DNA of 64,000 nt from Aphrocallistes beatrix (lineage: Eukaryota; Porifera; Hexactinellida; Sceptrulophora; Aphrocallistidae): NCBI GenBank assembly GCA_963281255.1, contig OY725488.1, positions 3,743,925 to 3,807,924 on the forward strand, read 5' to 3'. Each line of letters begins with the position of its first letter. Position 1 is the first letter of the stretch. The notes beneath the pieces were generated by a model. It was not told where the DNA came from, searched no databases, and was given only the letters and a program-made list of their open reading frames with translations. The translations under genes and the position numbers were made by a program. Positions 23,170 through 33,794 of the stretch are shown here, in pieces.

Positions 23170-23236
23170 TGCATCCTATACTATTAGTATAGTAGCTAGT
23201 ATGCTACTATACTAATACTACGTATAGGAAGCACGC
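23170..23236. repeat. hairpin inside the Harbinger 5' region
   Basis: GTGCATCCTATACTATTAG, then TATAGTAGC, pairs with GCTACTATACTAATA, then CTACGTATAGGAAGCAC, across a 6-base loop, giving a stem of about 27 bp with small bulges. It lies about 65 bases upstream of the transposase ATG. It may be a tiny MITE relic or a local fold; no duplication is evident. Confidence 0.55.
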
Positions 23237-23300
23237 TAAAAATTATATGCATTTTTTCATTTGTTAATAATATTATCATCACTTTTCTCGGCTAATCTAA

Positions 23301-23343
23301 ATGGCAGGAATGATCCCATTGTTTTTAGCAGAAGATTCGGAAG

Positions 23344-23386
<43 letters not shown>

Positions 23387-24332
23387 TCTATGATTATCTA
23401 GAATTGATGCAGCGTTTCCGCTTCTCAAAGTCAGCAATATTAAAGATTACAGAGATAATAGTTGATCATCTTAATACAACTGATAGATCTCATGCTGCAC
23501 ATCCACATGTACTGGTTTGTGTGGCTCTACAGTTTTTTGCATCTGGTACTTTTTAGATTATTTGTGGTGATGGAATTCACGTGAGCCAACCCTCAGCTTG
23601 CAGGTAAATTAGAGCCGTTGCACTTGGACTGCAATCGGTATATTCAATGTATATTAGCATGCCCGGTTCTGCTATCAAGGCTACGATTTAGTCAGTTTTA
23701 TGAACTCGCGAACCTCCCCGATGTTCTTGGACTTGTAGATGGAACGCATATTCGCATTCAAAAGCCTCCTGAAAATGAGGCGGATTATGTAAACCGACAT
23801 TTCTACCACTCAATAAATGTTCAAGCTATCTGTCTACCTGATGGTAGATTTTCAGATGTATTGGAAAGATTTCGCGGTTCAATTCATGACTAACGTAACT
23901 GGAAGCTCTCTCAGGTCGGAACATATGTGGAGAATAACTTCTTGGCTGTTGAGCATTTATTAGGTAATAGTGGGAATATGATGAAATCCTATTTATTAAC
24001 TCAATGCCGGCAACCTGCTTCAAATGCCAAAGAGAATTATAATTACACCCACAAAAAAAACACGTGTATTAATCGAGCAAAACATTGGGAGATGGAAGTG
24101 AAGATTTCATTGCCTTCACGGCGAGATCAGGATGGCTCCAGATAAAGTCTGTACTATTATTCTTGACTGTGCTGTTCTTCATAATATGGCTATTGTTTGG
24201 AAGCACCCCATGTTGGAAGATTCCACTATTGACCATCATACAAGCATTATAGATAAACCGTTTGCATTTGAGGAAACATATTGCTGCAAAACACTACAGG
24301 GATCAGTTTGCCAATCATTTATTTTGAATTAA
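23301..24332 (+). pseudogene. HARBI1-like (DDE_Tnp_4) transposase, broken
   Basis: Starts MAGMIPLFLAEDSEES, then a (CT)n tract that expands the coding sequence, then ELMQRFRFSKSAIL, ALQFFASGTF, a stop, VSQPSACR (helix-turn-helix), a frameshift, VLGLVDGTHIRIQKPPENE (first catalytic Asp) and INVQAI. The second acidic motif, normally GDSGY, reads GNSGN at about 23953, so its Asp is lost. The third region reads TRVLIEQNIGRWK with the Glu intact, then a stop, then RMAPDKVCTIILDCAVLHNM. The DDE nuclease would cut element ends with help from its Myb-like partner. Several stops and frameshifts and a missing catalytic residue make it inactive. Confidence 0.85.
23345..23381 (+). repeat. (CT)n microsatellite in the transposase frame
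   Basis: About 18 CT dinucleotides follow the first 15 or so transposase codons (DSEE-SLSLS). The tract probably arose by slippage after the gene stopped being selected. Confidence 0.95.
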
Positions 24333-24619
24333 TCTAAATTTAGGAGCTATCAAAGAGCATAAGTTGTATCTCATACATTATATTAAACCAAACATATAAA
24401 CAACAAGTGTCTTCATATATTGTAACATGAAAAGCTCTCTAAAACAAAATATCAACACTGGATATGAGAAGTACAATAAATTGAACTCTATCGACGTTAA
24501 AATTTCTGCGTCATTTGGTATTACGAAAATAAATGGTGTCATTAGTGATTATGGCAAGTCTGCGTCCTCCCGTGTATATAAATTGCTGCTGAGTACTTGC
24601 ATTAACAATACCAAAACAA
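24333..24619. other. spacer between the two Harbinger genes
   Basis: AT-rich; a TATA-like TGTATATAAAT at about 24572, some 45 bases before the Myb-like ATG, could have been its promoter. Nothing else is recognised. Confidence 0.35.
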
Positions 24620-25357
24620 ATGGACAAATCCCGCAAAGCAAATTTGACCAGAGAAGAAGAGTGCAGTCTCATTAATGAAATTGAATCAGCATGTGAGATT
24701 TTGAGAGGCTCAGGAAATTCTGCAGACAAAAACAAAGGGAGGAAACAAATCTGGAGAGACATTGCAGCCAAACTCAACTCAGTGCATGGCAATGGCAGGG
24801 CTGCAGAGGATATTAGAAAAAAATGAACCAACCTAAAGCTAAATGCTAAGTCCAAAGTTGATGCAAGCTTTAGGGAAGCCAGAAAGACTGGAGGGGGTTA
24901 CAAACACTGATGGACAGGTAGAAGACGAGGATATGCAAATTCTATCAGTAGATAGAAGTATTTTTGCTGACTCTGCAGATCGCGTAACAGAGATGTTTCA
25001 AAACACCCCTGCTTTTAGTGGAATTTCAGGTGCTGCTGATCTTTTTCAAGCACCAGCAATAGCATCAATAGTATCAGTTGCAGGTCCCGATGAATTTGAA
25101 GGCACTCCAATTTTAGAGCCTCCAGAAATTGAAATCCCGACAACATATAAGGCATCCAAGAAAAGCGTAAGAGAAGGCGAACTGTTGATGAGAAAGATGA
25201 TTCGGTTGAACACTTGAAGGCTGCAGACTTACTTCCATTACAACAGGAAGTTTTGTTCCAACAGATGGCTGTATTCTCAGGACAGCTACAGTTGATAGAA
25301 GAACAGAGGGACTATTATAGATTGAAACGTCAGAGACTGTTGGAAAAATCATTGTAA
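24620..25357 (+). pseudogene. Harbinger Myb/SANT-like DNA-binding protein, broken
   Basis: Starts MDKSRKANLTREEECSLINE at an ATG. The first 70 residues form a trihelix/Myb-SANT domain (KGRKQIWRDIAAKLNSVHG, then AAEDIRKK). A TGA replaces the Trp expected after RKK, then TNLKLNAKSKVDASFREARK continues. A +1 shift leads to an acidic spacer (DGQVEDEDMQ...PEIEIPTTYK), and a second shift leads to the C-terminus DLLPLQQEVLFQQMAVFSG, ending RLKRQRLLEKSL and a stop. In living Harbingers this partner carries the transposase to the nucleus and ends. Two or three lesions make it inactive. Confidence 0.8.
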
Positions 25358-25829
25358 ATAGGAAAATAGGATCAAAGTGATTATTATCAGTCATGTGAAT
25401 CAATATATAAAGCCTGTCTCTATAATTATGCATGTTATAATGAGTGTAAGATTATATAATCAAAGAATGTATGTTTGTTTATTCATACAAATCCTAGAAG
25501 AATTTGCCAAGAATTATAGCATGTGATGGATGTTGCGATGTTACACACAATAAGAGAAACGTTTTAAAATATTTAAATTTTATTTGAAGTCTAATATCAA
25601 TCAAGGTAGATTCAATGTTCGATAGAAGTAAGTTTGAACAACAGTAATTAGTGAAAATCGAATCAATTACAATACTTAAGACACCTCCCTAGCTTGCTTA
25701 AAGTTCGGTCTTAAGTTCGGACTTAAGATCGAACTAAAATCTTAGTGAATACGACTTAAGATCGAACTTAAGACATAAGTACTAAGATCGATCTTAAGTT
25801 CGATCTTAAGTTTTTTGTGAATACGGCCC

Positions 25830-26098
25830 CAGGTTTGCAAGATTTTCAAAGGAAATTCGGGGTTTCGAAGGCACTGAAAATTCGATAAATACTGATAAAT
25901 TGTAATAAAGAGTACAAAAGTGAAAAAGGCAAATTATTTAAATATAATGAATGAAATATCTGTATTACGGTACTCGTATTACATAGCAAAATAAACAACG
26001 ATGTATATGATTTCACAAGAAAGAAACTATCTAGTGAGTCGAAACTATTAGACGTTTACTATTAGTATACATTTATTTTGAGCAATTCTTATTGACCG
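25830..26098 (-). repeat. 5' part of the Tc1 relic that hosts Harbinger
   Basis: Ends at about 26095 with the complement of ACAGTGCCGGTCAATAAGAA, a classic Tc1-type terminus (CAGTGCCGGTCA...). Between it and the Harbinger insertion is AT-rich 5' sequence. It joins the Tc1 HTH sequence at 21775-22019 when Harbinger is removed. Confidence 0.6.
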
Positions 26099-27650
26099 GC
26101 ACTGTATATATCACTACTTTGATCCAATCGTTCCCATAATATGATACTCAAATGAAGTGGCAAGTGGCACAAGGTAACATGTGCAAGCAATTAAGCTTTG
26201 GAAAGGATTAATCCACATAGGAAGCTTCTAAATTGATTAATTCGAGCGTGTAGATTTAAGAAGTGAAGTTTGAATTCATTGGCCTCCATAGATATACCCA
26301 ATTTATGATTACTTATGATGCAAAGCAATATGGTTTTCCAATACTTTTGGAAAAGCAGTGTATCTGGTTAAAAATCTAGAGGAAATACTGGAGCTATATA
26401 CAGGGTGCCATTTAAGTTCTGTTACAAGCTTTATTAGGTATTAAAATTTTAAATTTAAACAAATCTTAGTTATTATTGTTTTCAGATATTGTAATTTGAA
26501 TATTTTCAATAATTTCACCCTCCCCCCACCTGTAACAGTGTTTTGCATAGTGAATATTGTGAAGAAAAAATGTGTCATGGAATGCAGCAAAATGGTCTAC
26601 TGCTTCTATAAATTTTACGTGTAATACAAGTATATACTTTCATTGATAGAAATTTAAATAAACCTTGAAGTTTAAAGTTTCTGTATTTTGATAATTAAGT
26701 ATATATATATTTTGAAAAGCTTCCTCTTCAAATTTAACCCTATCTAGGGGTAGAGGTCAAAGTTTGATAGGTTAAGTACTTTCTTAGATCTTAAGTAACA
26801 TTTTACAAGAATTATATTCATTCAATCAAAAGGAATAAGCTTAAATCTGAAATAGGCCGGGAGGTTTTAAATGACAGAAATAGGACTCCTGGCACAATCT
26901 TTTTTTATTTTTCAAAAGTGGGGGATGGAAGATCGAGCGGAGTGAGCAACGAAGGAGAGGACATGGAGGCATACCCCTCAGGAAATTTCAAAATTCTTGG
27001 ATGCCGATATATATACTTATACTTTTACAGAAGATTTGTGTGCACATTTTGGAACCACGATTCCTCAATGTAAAATGTATAGACGCTAATGATCAATATA
27101 GTCTAGCTGCTAAGTGAGTTATTACGAAGGAATTGTGCCTTATATGATAAAAATTTTTGTAGATTGTAAGTACTAGGATTGCCAGACGTCAGGATTCTGA
27201 TATATTTCTCCAACATAATAGCAACACTTAGCTGTGTCTTACAACTTAGTAACTATTTCCCTGTTACGGACTTCAAGTTTGTCTATTTGGACATCCATTC
27301 TCAAAGAAATAACAAGTAATTATTTTTAAACGGTAGTTTTCCAAATAATTAAATTATTTTGTGTTCTTGTCGTTTAAACTTAATTTATGGTCAAATAGTA
27401 TGATCTAACTTGTTTTCAGTAAACCCTGATGAAAGATAATATAAATACGTATAAGAAAATCTGAGATGGCACTATATCCAAATAGTATCTTCCTTAGGAT
27501 GTTCTATCTATCCATCAAAATCCATGCTTTTATAATAAAATGCACAATATTTTCACTTGCAGGTATATACAACACTAATAAAAAGGTGTGTGAGTATAAG
27601 TATAATTCTTTAGGATAGGTTTGCTATCAGAAATACGCAAAAGAGGTACA
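26099..27650. other. no gene; one solo transposon end at 26403
   Basis: At about 26402 a terminus TACAGGGTGCCATTTAAGTT, then CTGTTACAAGC, reads rightward. Its close complement (GCTTGTAACAGAACTTATGT, then GTCACCCTGTA) ends at about 52791. The two are 26 kb apart and surrounded by unrelated DNA, so I take them as separate truncated copies of one family ('W'). At 27174 AGGATTGCCAGACGTCAGGA repeats the terminus seen at 14195. The rest is AT-rich with nothing recognised. Confidence 0.4.
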
Positions 27651-27654
27651 TTCG

Positions 27655-28135
27655 ATAGGCAAATAAACTAGTAACGTTAATTTTTAGCTATTTGGGGTGG
27701 TTTAATATCAGCTAATAATACATTATCATGACCTAAAATATACCGGTTCCGAATATTGGTTAAAACAGTCGGGATTTGGGAACATTAATAATTTTAAGTA
27801 CGAAAGCTTGTCTCAACTGTGTTCACCAATATCTCGGATCCAGTAGATTTAGGTCATTAAATGTATTATTAGCATACTATATAAACCCCCAAATATCGCA
27901 AAAAATAACGCTATTCTAGTTTCTATCATAAGTATGCCTTTTGCAAATTTAAGCCCCAAACTAGAACAGATCTCATTATAAGTCTGCAAAGGCGGAAATT
28001 AACTTGCACGAGCACTAAATCAAATAAAATAAAATTTTTATGGCAAATATTCGTTAATCAATGGAAACTATTTGAAGCGTGTGCATCTAAAGATTCAAAC
28101 TTCAAATATTTGGAGCACCCTAATATATATATAGT
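27655..28135. repeat. foldback repeat V, copy 1
   Basis: The word TTTGGGGTGGTTTAATATCAG with TACCGGTTCCGAATATTGGT is matched in inverted form by ACCAATATCTCGGATCCAGT and CTATATAAACCCCCAAATAT. The palindrome is centred near 27790 with arms of about 90 bp. Beyond it the sequence stays parallel to 52850-53290 (shared GTGTGCATCTAAAGATTCAA). Confidence 0.6.
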
Positions 28136-28149
28136 ATATGTCCCGAATG

Positions 28150-29600
28150 ATTGAAATAACTGAAAGGCACAGAAAACGATTTTTGGGATGCGGAAGTCTT
28201 TTGGCTAAGTATATAATAAGTTCTGACATCAGACTAAAATGTCGACTAATCATGGAATTATGACGTCATTGTCACCTTTTTTATAATTAGAAATTTCCGT
28301 TTTTACCATAACAGCCATTTTAAGTGATGGAAGGCTGAAATTTTAATAAAATGTGTATATTAATATATCTCACATATGATACAACTTTCATTAAAAAATG
28401 ATTACTCATCACTCTGTTATGATGTCATCGTTACGCATCAAAATTTTAAAAATTGACAAATTTGGTGATTTTTCGTGTACTATCGATTATAACAGTAGGA
28501 CAGACCATAGCCTTCTCTAATAATGCCTCACAGTAGACTGAAAATCATGGACTAGGGATGAAGTAATAGCCGAATGGATTATACACGATTAGCCTGAAAT
28601 CGTTAACCATGCAGAATAGGCATTAAGAATGTATTACCAGCATATATAAACATGATATCAAAGTACATATATCCGTTGGAAAAATTTCGATTAGTCACCA
28701 TATCATTGCGCAACAGGTCATTCTAAGGACAATTTTAGCGATTTTAAAAGCTGTTTTAACTCTATTTCTAAATGGTATTAAGGTGTGATTTTTGTGTAGA
28801 ACCAAGATTAGTACGAGTTGATTTGGAAAATTTAGAATTTTTCAATGGAATGTTGTTACATTCCTGCGTTGCTATAGTAAAGCATTTTGGTCAGTTTTGG
28901 CCATTTCGTGCAAACTGTAGTAGCTGATCTTCAAATTCGATCGTGTTTGATAGGCAATGGCCTACTTCCTATTATGTGTTAATACAACTTGAACTTCAAA
29001 ATTCAACGAGTTTTGAGTTATGGGTTGTTTTAAGAATGTGACCAAAACACTAAATTGTCTCATAACTCTATAGTCTGTGAATTTAGAAGTTTAAATTGTA
29101 TTATTAACTAATAGGAAGTATCCAATTGTCTATCAAATAAAATCAAATTTGAAGACCTAGTTCTTACAGTTTGCAGGATATGGCCCAAACTGACCAAAAT
29201 GCACTACCATAGCAACGCAGGAATGTAGCAACATTCCATTGAAAAATTCCAAATTTTTCAAATCAACTCGTACTAATCTTGGTTCTACACAAAAATCACA
29301 CCTCAATATCATTTAGAAATAGGGTTAAAACAGCTTAGAAAATTGCCAAAATCGTGCTTAAAATGACCTGTTGCCGCAATGATATGATGACGAATCGAAA
29401 TTTTGACAACGGATATATGTTATTTGATGCCATGTTTATATATGCTGGTAAAACATTCTTAATGCCTATCCTACATGGTTGACGACTTTAGGCTAATCGT
29501 GTATTAATCCATTCGGCTATTACCGCATCCTTGGTTATTTTACTGTGAGGCATTATTAGAGTAGGCTATGGACAGACATATTTATAGCGCGCTTGTAGTA
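28150..29600 (+). repeat. repeat R copy 3, split by Y4
   Basis: Reads GGCACAGAAAACGATTTTTG, the TATGACGTCATTG palindrome near 28260, GATGAATAC...ATGATTACTCATCACTC, then TTTTTCGTG and ATCGATTATAACAGTAGGAC up to the Y4 insertion at 28506. After Y4 only GACAGACATATTTATAGCGCGCTTG remains. Confidence 0.7.
28506..29570. mobile_element. foldback element Y4 with perfect 7-bp TSD
   Basis: A 1065-bp near-palindrome from CATAGCCTTCTCTAATAATG to ...TTAGAGTAGGCTATG. GACAGAC flanks it at 28499-28505 and 29571-29577. The centre is near 29040 (AACGAGTTTTGAGTTATGGG). It is the Y3 sub-type and non-coding. The host R sequence at the target (GTAGGACAGACGTATT in intact copies) confirms the duplication. Confidence 0.88.
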
Positions 29601-29774
29601 ATAATTTGGGTCTCTTCATGAAGGAAATACAATCACAATCAAAGAGATACTACTTCATGTAATATCTAATTTCAGATTCTGAAACCAAGCATTCGAATTA
29701 GTCATAGTTGAAGTATTATAACACATTGCTCATCCCAATGAATAAAATTATCAAACTTTGCCATCAGATTTAAT

Positions 29775-29984
29775 CCATCATCATCATGTATGGTGGTAAA
29801 AATGGAAATATGTGGTGCAAAGTGGTACTTCTTGATAATTATAAAAATGTCGGGAATGAATAATTGATTAGGAATATTGCACTATGACTAATTCGAATGT
29901 GTATATTTCGAATCAGAACCCGATTAGCTGCATCCCACACCGTTTAGAAGGATCGTATTCATGAATAGACTCATTTTAGTACTA
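29775..29984 (+). repeat. repeat Q copy 1 (hosts a small pogo-type MITE)
   Basis: Shares with 38283-38500 the words CATCATGTATGGTGGTAAAA (TATAGTGATAAAAAGG in the other copy), GACTAATTCGAA, GAACCCGATTAG and CATGAATAGACTCATTTTAG. The 38.5-kb copy lacks the MITE and therefore shows the empty site. Confidence 0.6.
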
Positions 29985-30158
29985 CAGAAGAATTCGCTTA
30001 TTAGCAACTCGAACTTTTGATCATAAAATGGTTGCTTATACACGATAGTTGCTAAAAGGGAACATAATTAATACAAAATCTTCAACAGGGACCTAAAGAT
30101 TGGTTGCTAATAGAGCAATATTGCTAATAAGGGAGTTGCTAATAAGCAAATTTCATTG
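29985..30158. mobile_element. 174-bp pogo-type MITE, TA TSD
   Basis: Ends CAGAAGAATTCGCTTATTAG and CTAATAAGCAAATTTCATTG are inverted, with TA outside each (29983-29984, 30159-30160). The second arm repeats TTGCTAATA three times. The host repeat Q has an uninterrupted copy at about 38490 (CATTTTAGTATTAAATG). Confidence 0.75.
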
Positions 30159-30214
30159 TATTTGTATGTGAAAAAATGAAGTATCTAAATATTTCTGTCT
30201 GGGTAAGTGTGTAT

Positions 30215-30362
30215 GCTGGTAATATATTCCTAAACTCTGTTTCGCGTGGTTAACGATATTAGGTAACCAATGTATTAGTTCAAACATCTTCTACCGTATC
30301 CCTAGTCCAAAATTCTCAAGTTACTGTTAGACCTTATATGTAGTAGGTCATGGTTTGGCTAA
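30215..30362. repeat. Y right-arm fragment
   Basis: TATGCTGGTAATATATTCCT ... ATGTATTAGTTC ... CATCTTCTACCGTATCCCTA ... GTTACTGTTAGACC ... GTAGGTCATGG is the last 150 bp of a Y foldback without its partner arm. A similar scrap lies at 57290-57425. Confidence 0.65.
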
Positions 30363-31016
30363 GCTATTATAAAATAAATAATTATCTTGTTAAATTAAAC
30401 AATAAATTCTGTTTGACTAATATTCTGGTTATCAATATTTGTATGAAACTTTGTGATCAGTATGAGGCCTTTAATAGATATGGCTATACGTACACGGATA
30501 TCATAGCATGCTAACAAATTTACTAAGGTTAATTTATTCGGGTAATTTAATAAATCAAATGCAATAACAATCAAAATTGATAATGCGAAACACTCAATTT
30601 TCAATAAGCAACATTTCGAGTTATGAAAAAGCACCTGAAAGGCGGGATGGGAGTGTGCTTCAAACCTATTGTGAGTATACGTATGTGAGAAATGTTATGC
30701 TATTGAGTGACTGCACACCGAATTCAAATTTCTTGCTCTCTGTGACGTCATCATGATGAAATTAACATAATATTGTAGAAACATCCGAATTCAACATATG
30801 CTAACTTGTATATCATCTTATTTGCGTAATTTAAATCCTGTTATGAAAGAAAAACACGGATATTTTCTATTTGAATTATCGAATTCTACCACACATTTGG
30901 AAGATTAAAACATTATTTTACCGTTATATATTAAGTGGAGCATGCTATATAGCGATCACTTGTACATAACGGTCACATAAACCGTTCTATCATCAATTTC
31001 CAATTATAATTATAAT
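30363..31016. other. no gene; short shared repeat near 30640-30790
   Basis: 30640-30790 (GGCGGGATGGGAGTGTGCTT ... GTGACGTCATCATG ... CATAATATTGTAGAA) is shared with 22670-22770 inside the Harbinger 5' region. The remainder is AT-rich without signals. Confidence 0.4.
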
Positions 31017-31376
31017 CAAGGCTGGATTCGGTTAACTAGTTAAGCGGCTAACCGCAGTCAATCTCAGTTAAGGAAATCCTCGATCGGTTAACCAATCGGC
31101 TTTATTTTATAAATATTTACACTAATTTCATTGTTTTTCTACGGAGATTCATGAATATTACTTCAAAAAATTTGATAATACAGTATATTTCCTATTTTAT
31201 AATCATATAATATATTTCGAGACCACTGAAAATTATAAAATTTTTGATACCAGGTTAAAGATTAGTCCAAAAATCCATATTTTACTAATTTATATTGCCA
31301 TCGGTTAACCAGCTAACCGCCTTGGAGAAAACCAAAATAACTGAGCCCTAAAATCGGTTAAACAACCCCAGCCCTG
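31017..31376. mobile_element. hAT-type MITE, 360 bp
   Basis: Left end CAAGGCTGGATTCGGTTAAC and right end GGTTAAACAACCCCAGCCCTG are inverted. Each is followed by repeated CGGTTAACCAGCTAACCGC words. TTATAAT precedes the left end and follows the right end (31010-31016, 31377-31383), so the duplication is 7 or 8 bp. Non-coding. Confidence 0.65.
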
Positions 31377-31649
31377 TTATAATGTACACTCCTCTACCAA
31401 TAGTTTTCGTGCACTGCAACAAATACACTAATTTTTATTTTAAATTCGTTTTCTTAAAGTGGCCTAAAAGTGGCCTAAATATAGATGGAACAAAGTGGCG
31501 TGATGAACGCTATAGATCTTGTGAATATGTAATTAAATAGAGTTTATACAAAAAAACATATTCGAGTAGAGACTTTATGAAAAATAAAATTTTGAGAAGT
31601 TTCAATAAAACAATCTTTTTGTTTCGCAATAAACTTTCAATTTTTATAA
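31377..31649. other. no feature recognised
   Basis: AT-rich spacer with no frame or repeat I can assign. Confidence 0.5.
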
Positions 31650-31966
31650 TAACGAACATGAAGTATTCTAAGTGAATATTTAGCTGAAAAACATTTTAGA
31701 ATGGTAAAAGAATATTCATACCAAAGACATAAAGTTATCTCTTCTAATAGTCCTTGAGCGAGGTTGGTTGGTGGATCTAAATCGATGGACAAATTCAATG
31801 AGCTTTTTCGGAAAGGATTATATACCCTCAGAGTTGGAAATAAATGATATACTTACAAGGATGGTAGTTTTTGGCTGTCATTGGCGTTATTTCTAACCGA
31901 CTGTCAGAAATCGGAAGAAATCCAATTTCACAAAATACTATTAAATGACCATATAGTATATGGGTT

Positions 31967-32350
31967 TAATCGAAAACTCGCGATATCACGGATGTCTCCA
32001 GTCATTTTCAATGGGGAAGAAGCATAGGCGTCGTAACCCACCCGGTTACCCGGCAATTGCCGGGAGGCCCAGAGTGAATGCCGGGTACTACCCGGAAAAT
32101 AGCTTAGTGCTATTATGTACTGGTAATTGGTTGTTACTAATTCCTCATGTAGATCAAGGGTCCACGGCCCATTTGGCTGAAGGTAACGCTGGATCAGCTG
32201 AAGATACGGCCCGATTAACTGACTGAACGGCCCTGGATTATTGTAGCCGGGCAGTCCAAGGGTAGGAAATAAAGTCTACGATGCCTATGGGAAGAAGCCA
32301 TAAAGTTGTACCATTGTGGTACATTTCGGTAGTCTTAGGTTAAGCTTCGA
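31967..32350. repeat. MITE M copy 2, containing a nested element
   Basis: TTTAATCGAAAACTCGCGAT ... TCAATGGGGAAGAAGC before and GGAAGAAGCCATAAAGTTGT ... CGGTAGTCTTAGGTTAA after the nested 267-bp element. Together they match the uninterrupted M copy at 57868-57978 read in the other orientation. Confidence 0.7.
32023..32289. mobile_element. 267-bp GC-richer TIR element, 8-bp TSD
   Basis: Ends CATAGGCGTCGTA and TACGATGCCTATG are inverted repeats of 13 bp with one mismatch. GGAAGAAG stands directly outside both (32015-32022, 32290-32297). The interior is much GC-richer than its surroundings (ACCCGGTTACCCGGCAATTG). An 88-codon frame crosses it but begins in flanking MITE sequence, so I do not call a gene. 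An 8-bp duplication fits hAT or P superfamilies. Confidence 0.7.
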
Positions 32351-33055
32351 AAGTTTTTCAGAAGTATTGGCACTAAATTTAAACACTAAGACTTTGAAAA
32401 TGAGACTCATTAATGAACGACTTTTGATTTTAATATTATCATCACTAATTTAAGTCATATCCTGAACTCTAGTAATTTGTTATCTTCCTTTTCGATTTTA
32501 TGCACATTTTGAAATGTTTGGGCATAGAAAGTAATATTTTTGTAGAAAATAGGGGTGAATTCTATCAAATCAGTGAATTCTAGAGTAGACAGTCTCATAT
32601 ATATAGTTCTGGATTTAACTTGAATTAAAAAATGATAATAATAAAATCAAAAGTCGTGCATTAATGAGTCTCACTTTCAAAGTCCTAGTGTCTAAATTTA
32701 GCGTCAATACTTCTGAAAAACATTCGAAGCTTAAACCCATATATATGGTCATTTAATAGTATTTTTGTGAAAGTGGGTTTCGTCCGATTATCTGACAGTC
32801 GGTAAGAAATAACGCTAATGAAAACCAAAAACTAGCATCCTTGTAGTATACCAATTATTTAACTCTGAGGGTATATAATCCTTTCCGAAAATCCTCATTG
32901 ACATTAGTCCATCGATTTGGTTCCACCAACCAAACTAGCTCAAGGAATATTAGAAGAGATTACTTTATGTATTTGGTATGAATATTATTTTTACCATTCT
33001 CAAATGTTTTTCAGTTAAATATACACTTAGAATACTACTAGTTCGTTCTTATTTT

Positions 33056-33445
33056 GCACATTAAAAACTGAAAAAGGAAAAAAATAATAATGAAATTTGT
33101 CGAAAGTTTCTTGAAATGTTTCGGAAGACAAGTTTTTGGCTCACTATGTCCGAAAGTTCGAATCTTAATACAATTCTGTCTAGAATTACTTAGAATTGAT
33201 GATATCAACTAAATATAAATATTCTATGAAGCTAAAGTGTCAAGTAAGACTCGTAATGAAGAAAAGATTTCTCAAATCAGAAAATCGATTCAAAAGTTAT
33301 AACCAAATGATCCCGCAGTAGGAGAAAATTTCCGCATTCAGCGGTCCGTGAGAATATCATAACTTTAAACTGTAAGTACTAGAACTTAGCTTTAGCGATG
33401 AAAAACTCAGAAACATCAGTTTATATACTTTGACAGTGTTTCATA
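33056..33445. other. no feature recognised
   Basis: AT-rich; no repeat family word or exon signal supported. Confidence 0.5.
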
Positions 33446-33619
33446 CAGGATTTGCATGCAAGGGGGGAAATCTGGGATATCTAGATTTTAAAGGGGGAAG
33501 GTACTAGATCACAGCTTTTCATTTAATGCTTCATTGAATTTCTTCATTTTATTTCTAGGGGGGCACTTGATTGAGCAGGGGGGTAAGTGCCTCCCTACCA
33601 CCCACTGTATGAAACCCTG
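33446..33619. mobile_element. hAT-type MITE, 174 bp
   Basis: Ends CAGGATTTGCATGCAAGGGG and CCCACTGTATGAAACCCTG are imperfect inverted repeats of the CAGGGTTTCA... type. The flanks GTTTCATA and CTTTGATA match at 6 of 8 positions. G-rich blocks (AGGGGGGAAAT, AGGGGGGCAC, AGGGGGGTAA) sit near both ends. A similar G-block sequence is at 57010-57120. Confidence 0.5.
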
Positions 33620-33794
33620 CTTTGATAATACTATATTAAGAGCTACAACCGATGGATTATGAGATAACCCATGCGAAAAGCCGAAAATCTGCGAAATTGA
33701 GTGAATTTTCTGAAATTTCTAAAAAAGAAATTTGTAGAATCGAGTCAAAATAAAACGTCTAAAGTTCGAAAATATACTTTTGTGTTTTATTATT

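Larger units (their letters stand above)
22020..25829 (+). mobile_element. PIF/Harbinger element, two-gene, decayed
   Basis: Left end GAGCCGTATTCACTAAGATC and right end reading on the minus strand GGGCCGTATTCACAAAAAAC are inverted. CAG stands outside both (22017-22019 and 25830-25832), consistent with the 3-bp duplication of this superfamily. Subterminal regions are packed with AAGATCGATCTTAAG-type words, five or more per end. Inside are a HARBI1-like transposase and a Myb/SANT-like protein in the same orientation, the normal gene pair of Harbinger elements. It sits inside a Tc1 relic. Confidence 0.85.
31650..33055. mobile_element. foldback element U, left arm interrupted
   Basis: Outer arms: 31650-31966 (TATTCTAAGTGAATATTTAGC ... 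GAAAGGATTATATACCCTCA ... TACTATTAAATGACCATATA) is the inverted counterpart of 32730-33055. Inner arms: 32348-32440 (TTCAGAAGTATTGGCACTAA ... GACTCATTAATGAACGACTT) pairs with 32630-32728. The left arm carries M2, which itself carries a 267-bp element. Without these the foldback would be about 1.0 kb with a centre near 32540. A piece of the same arm is at 50480-50577. Non-coding. Confidence 0.7.

Noticed and set aside
31960-32226. 88-codon GC-rich frame as a host gene
   Set aside because: It starts in MITE M and ends inside a 267-bp element with its own inverted ends and target duplication.
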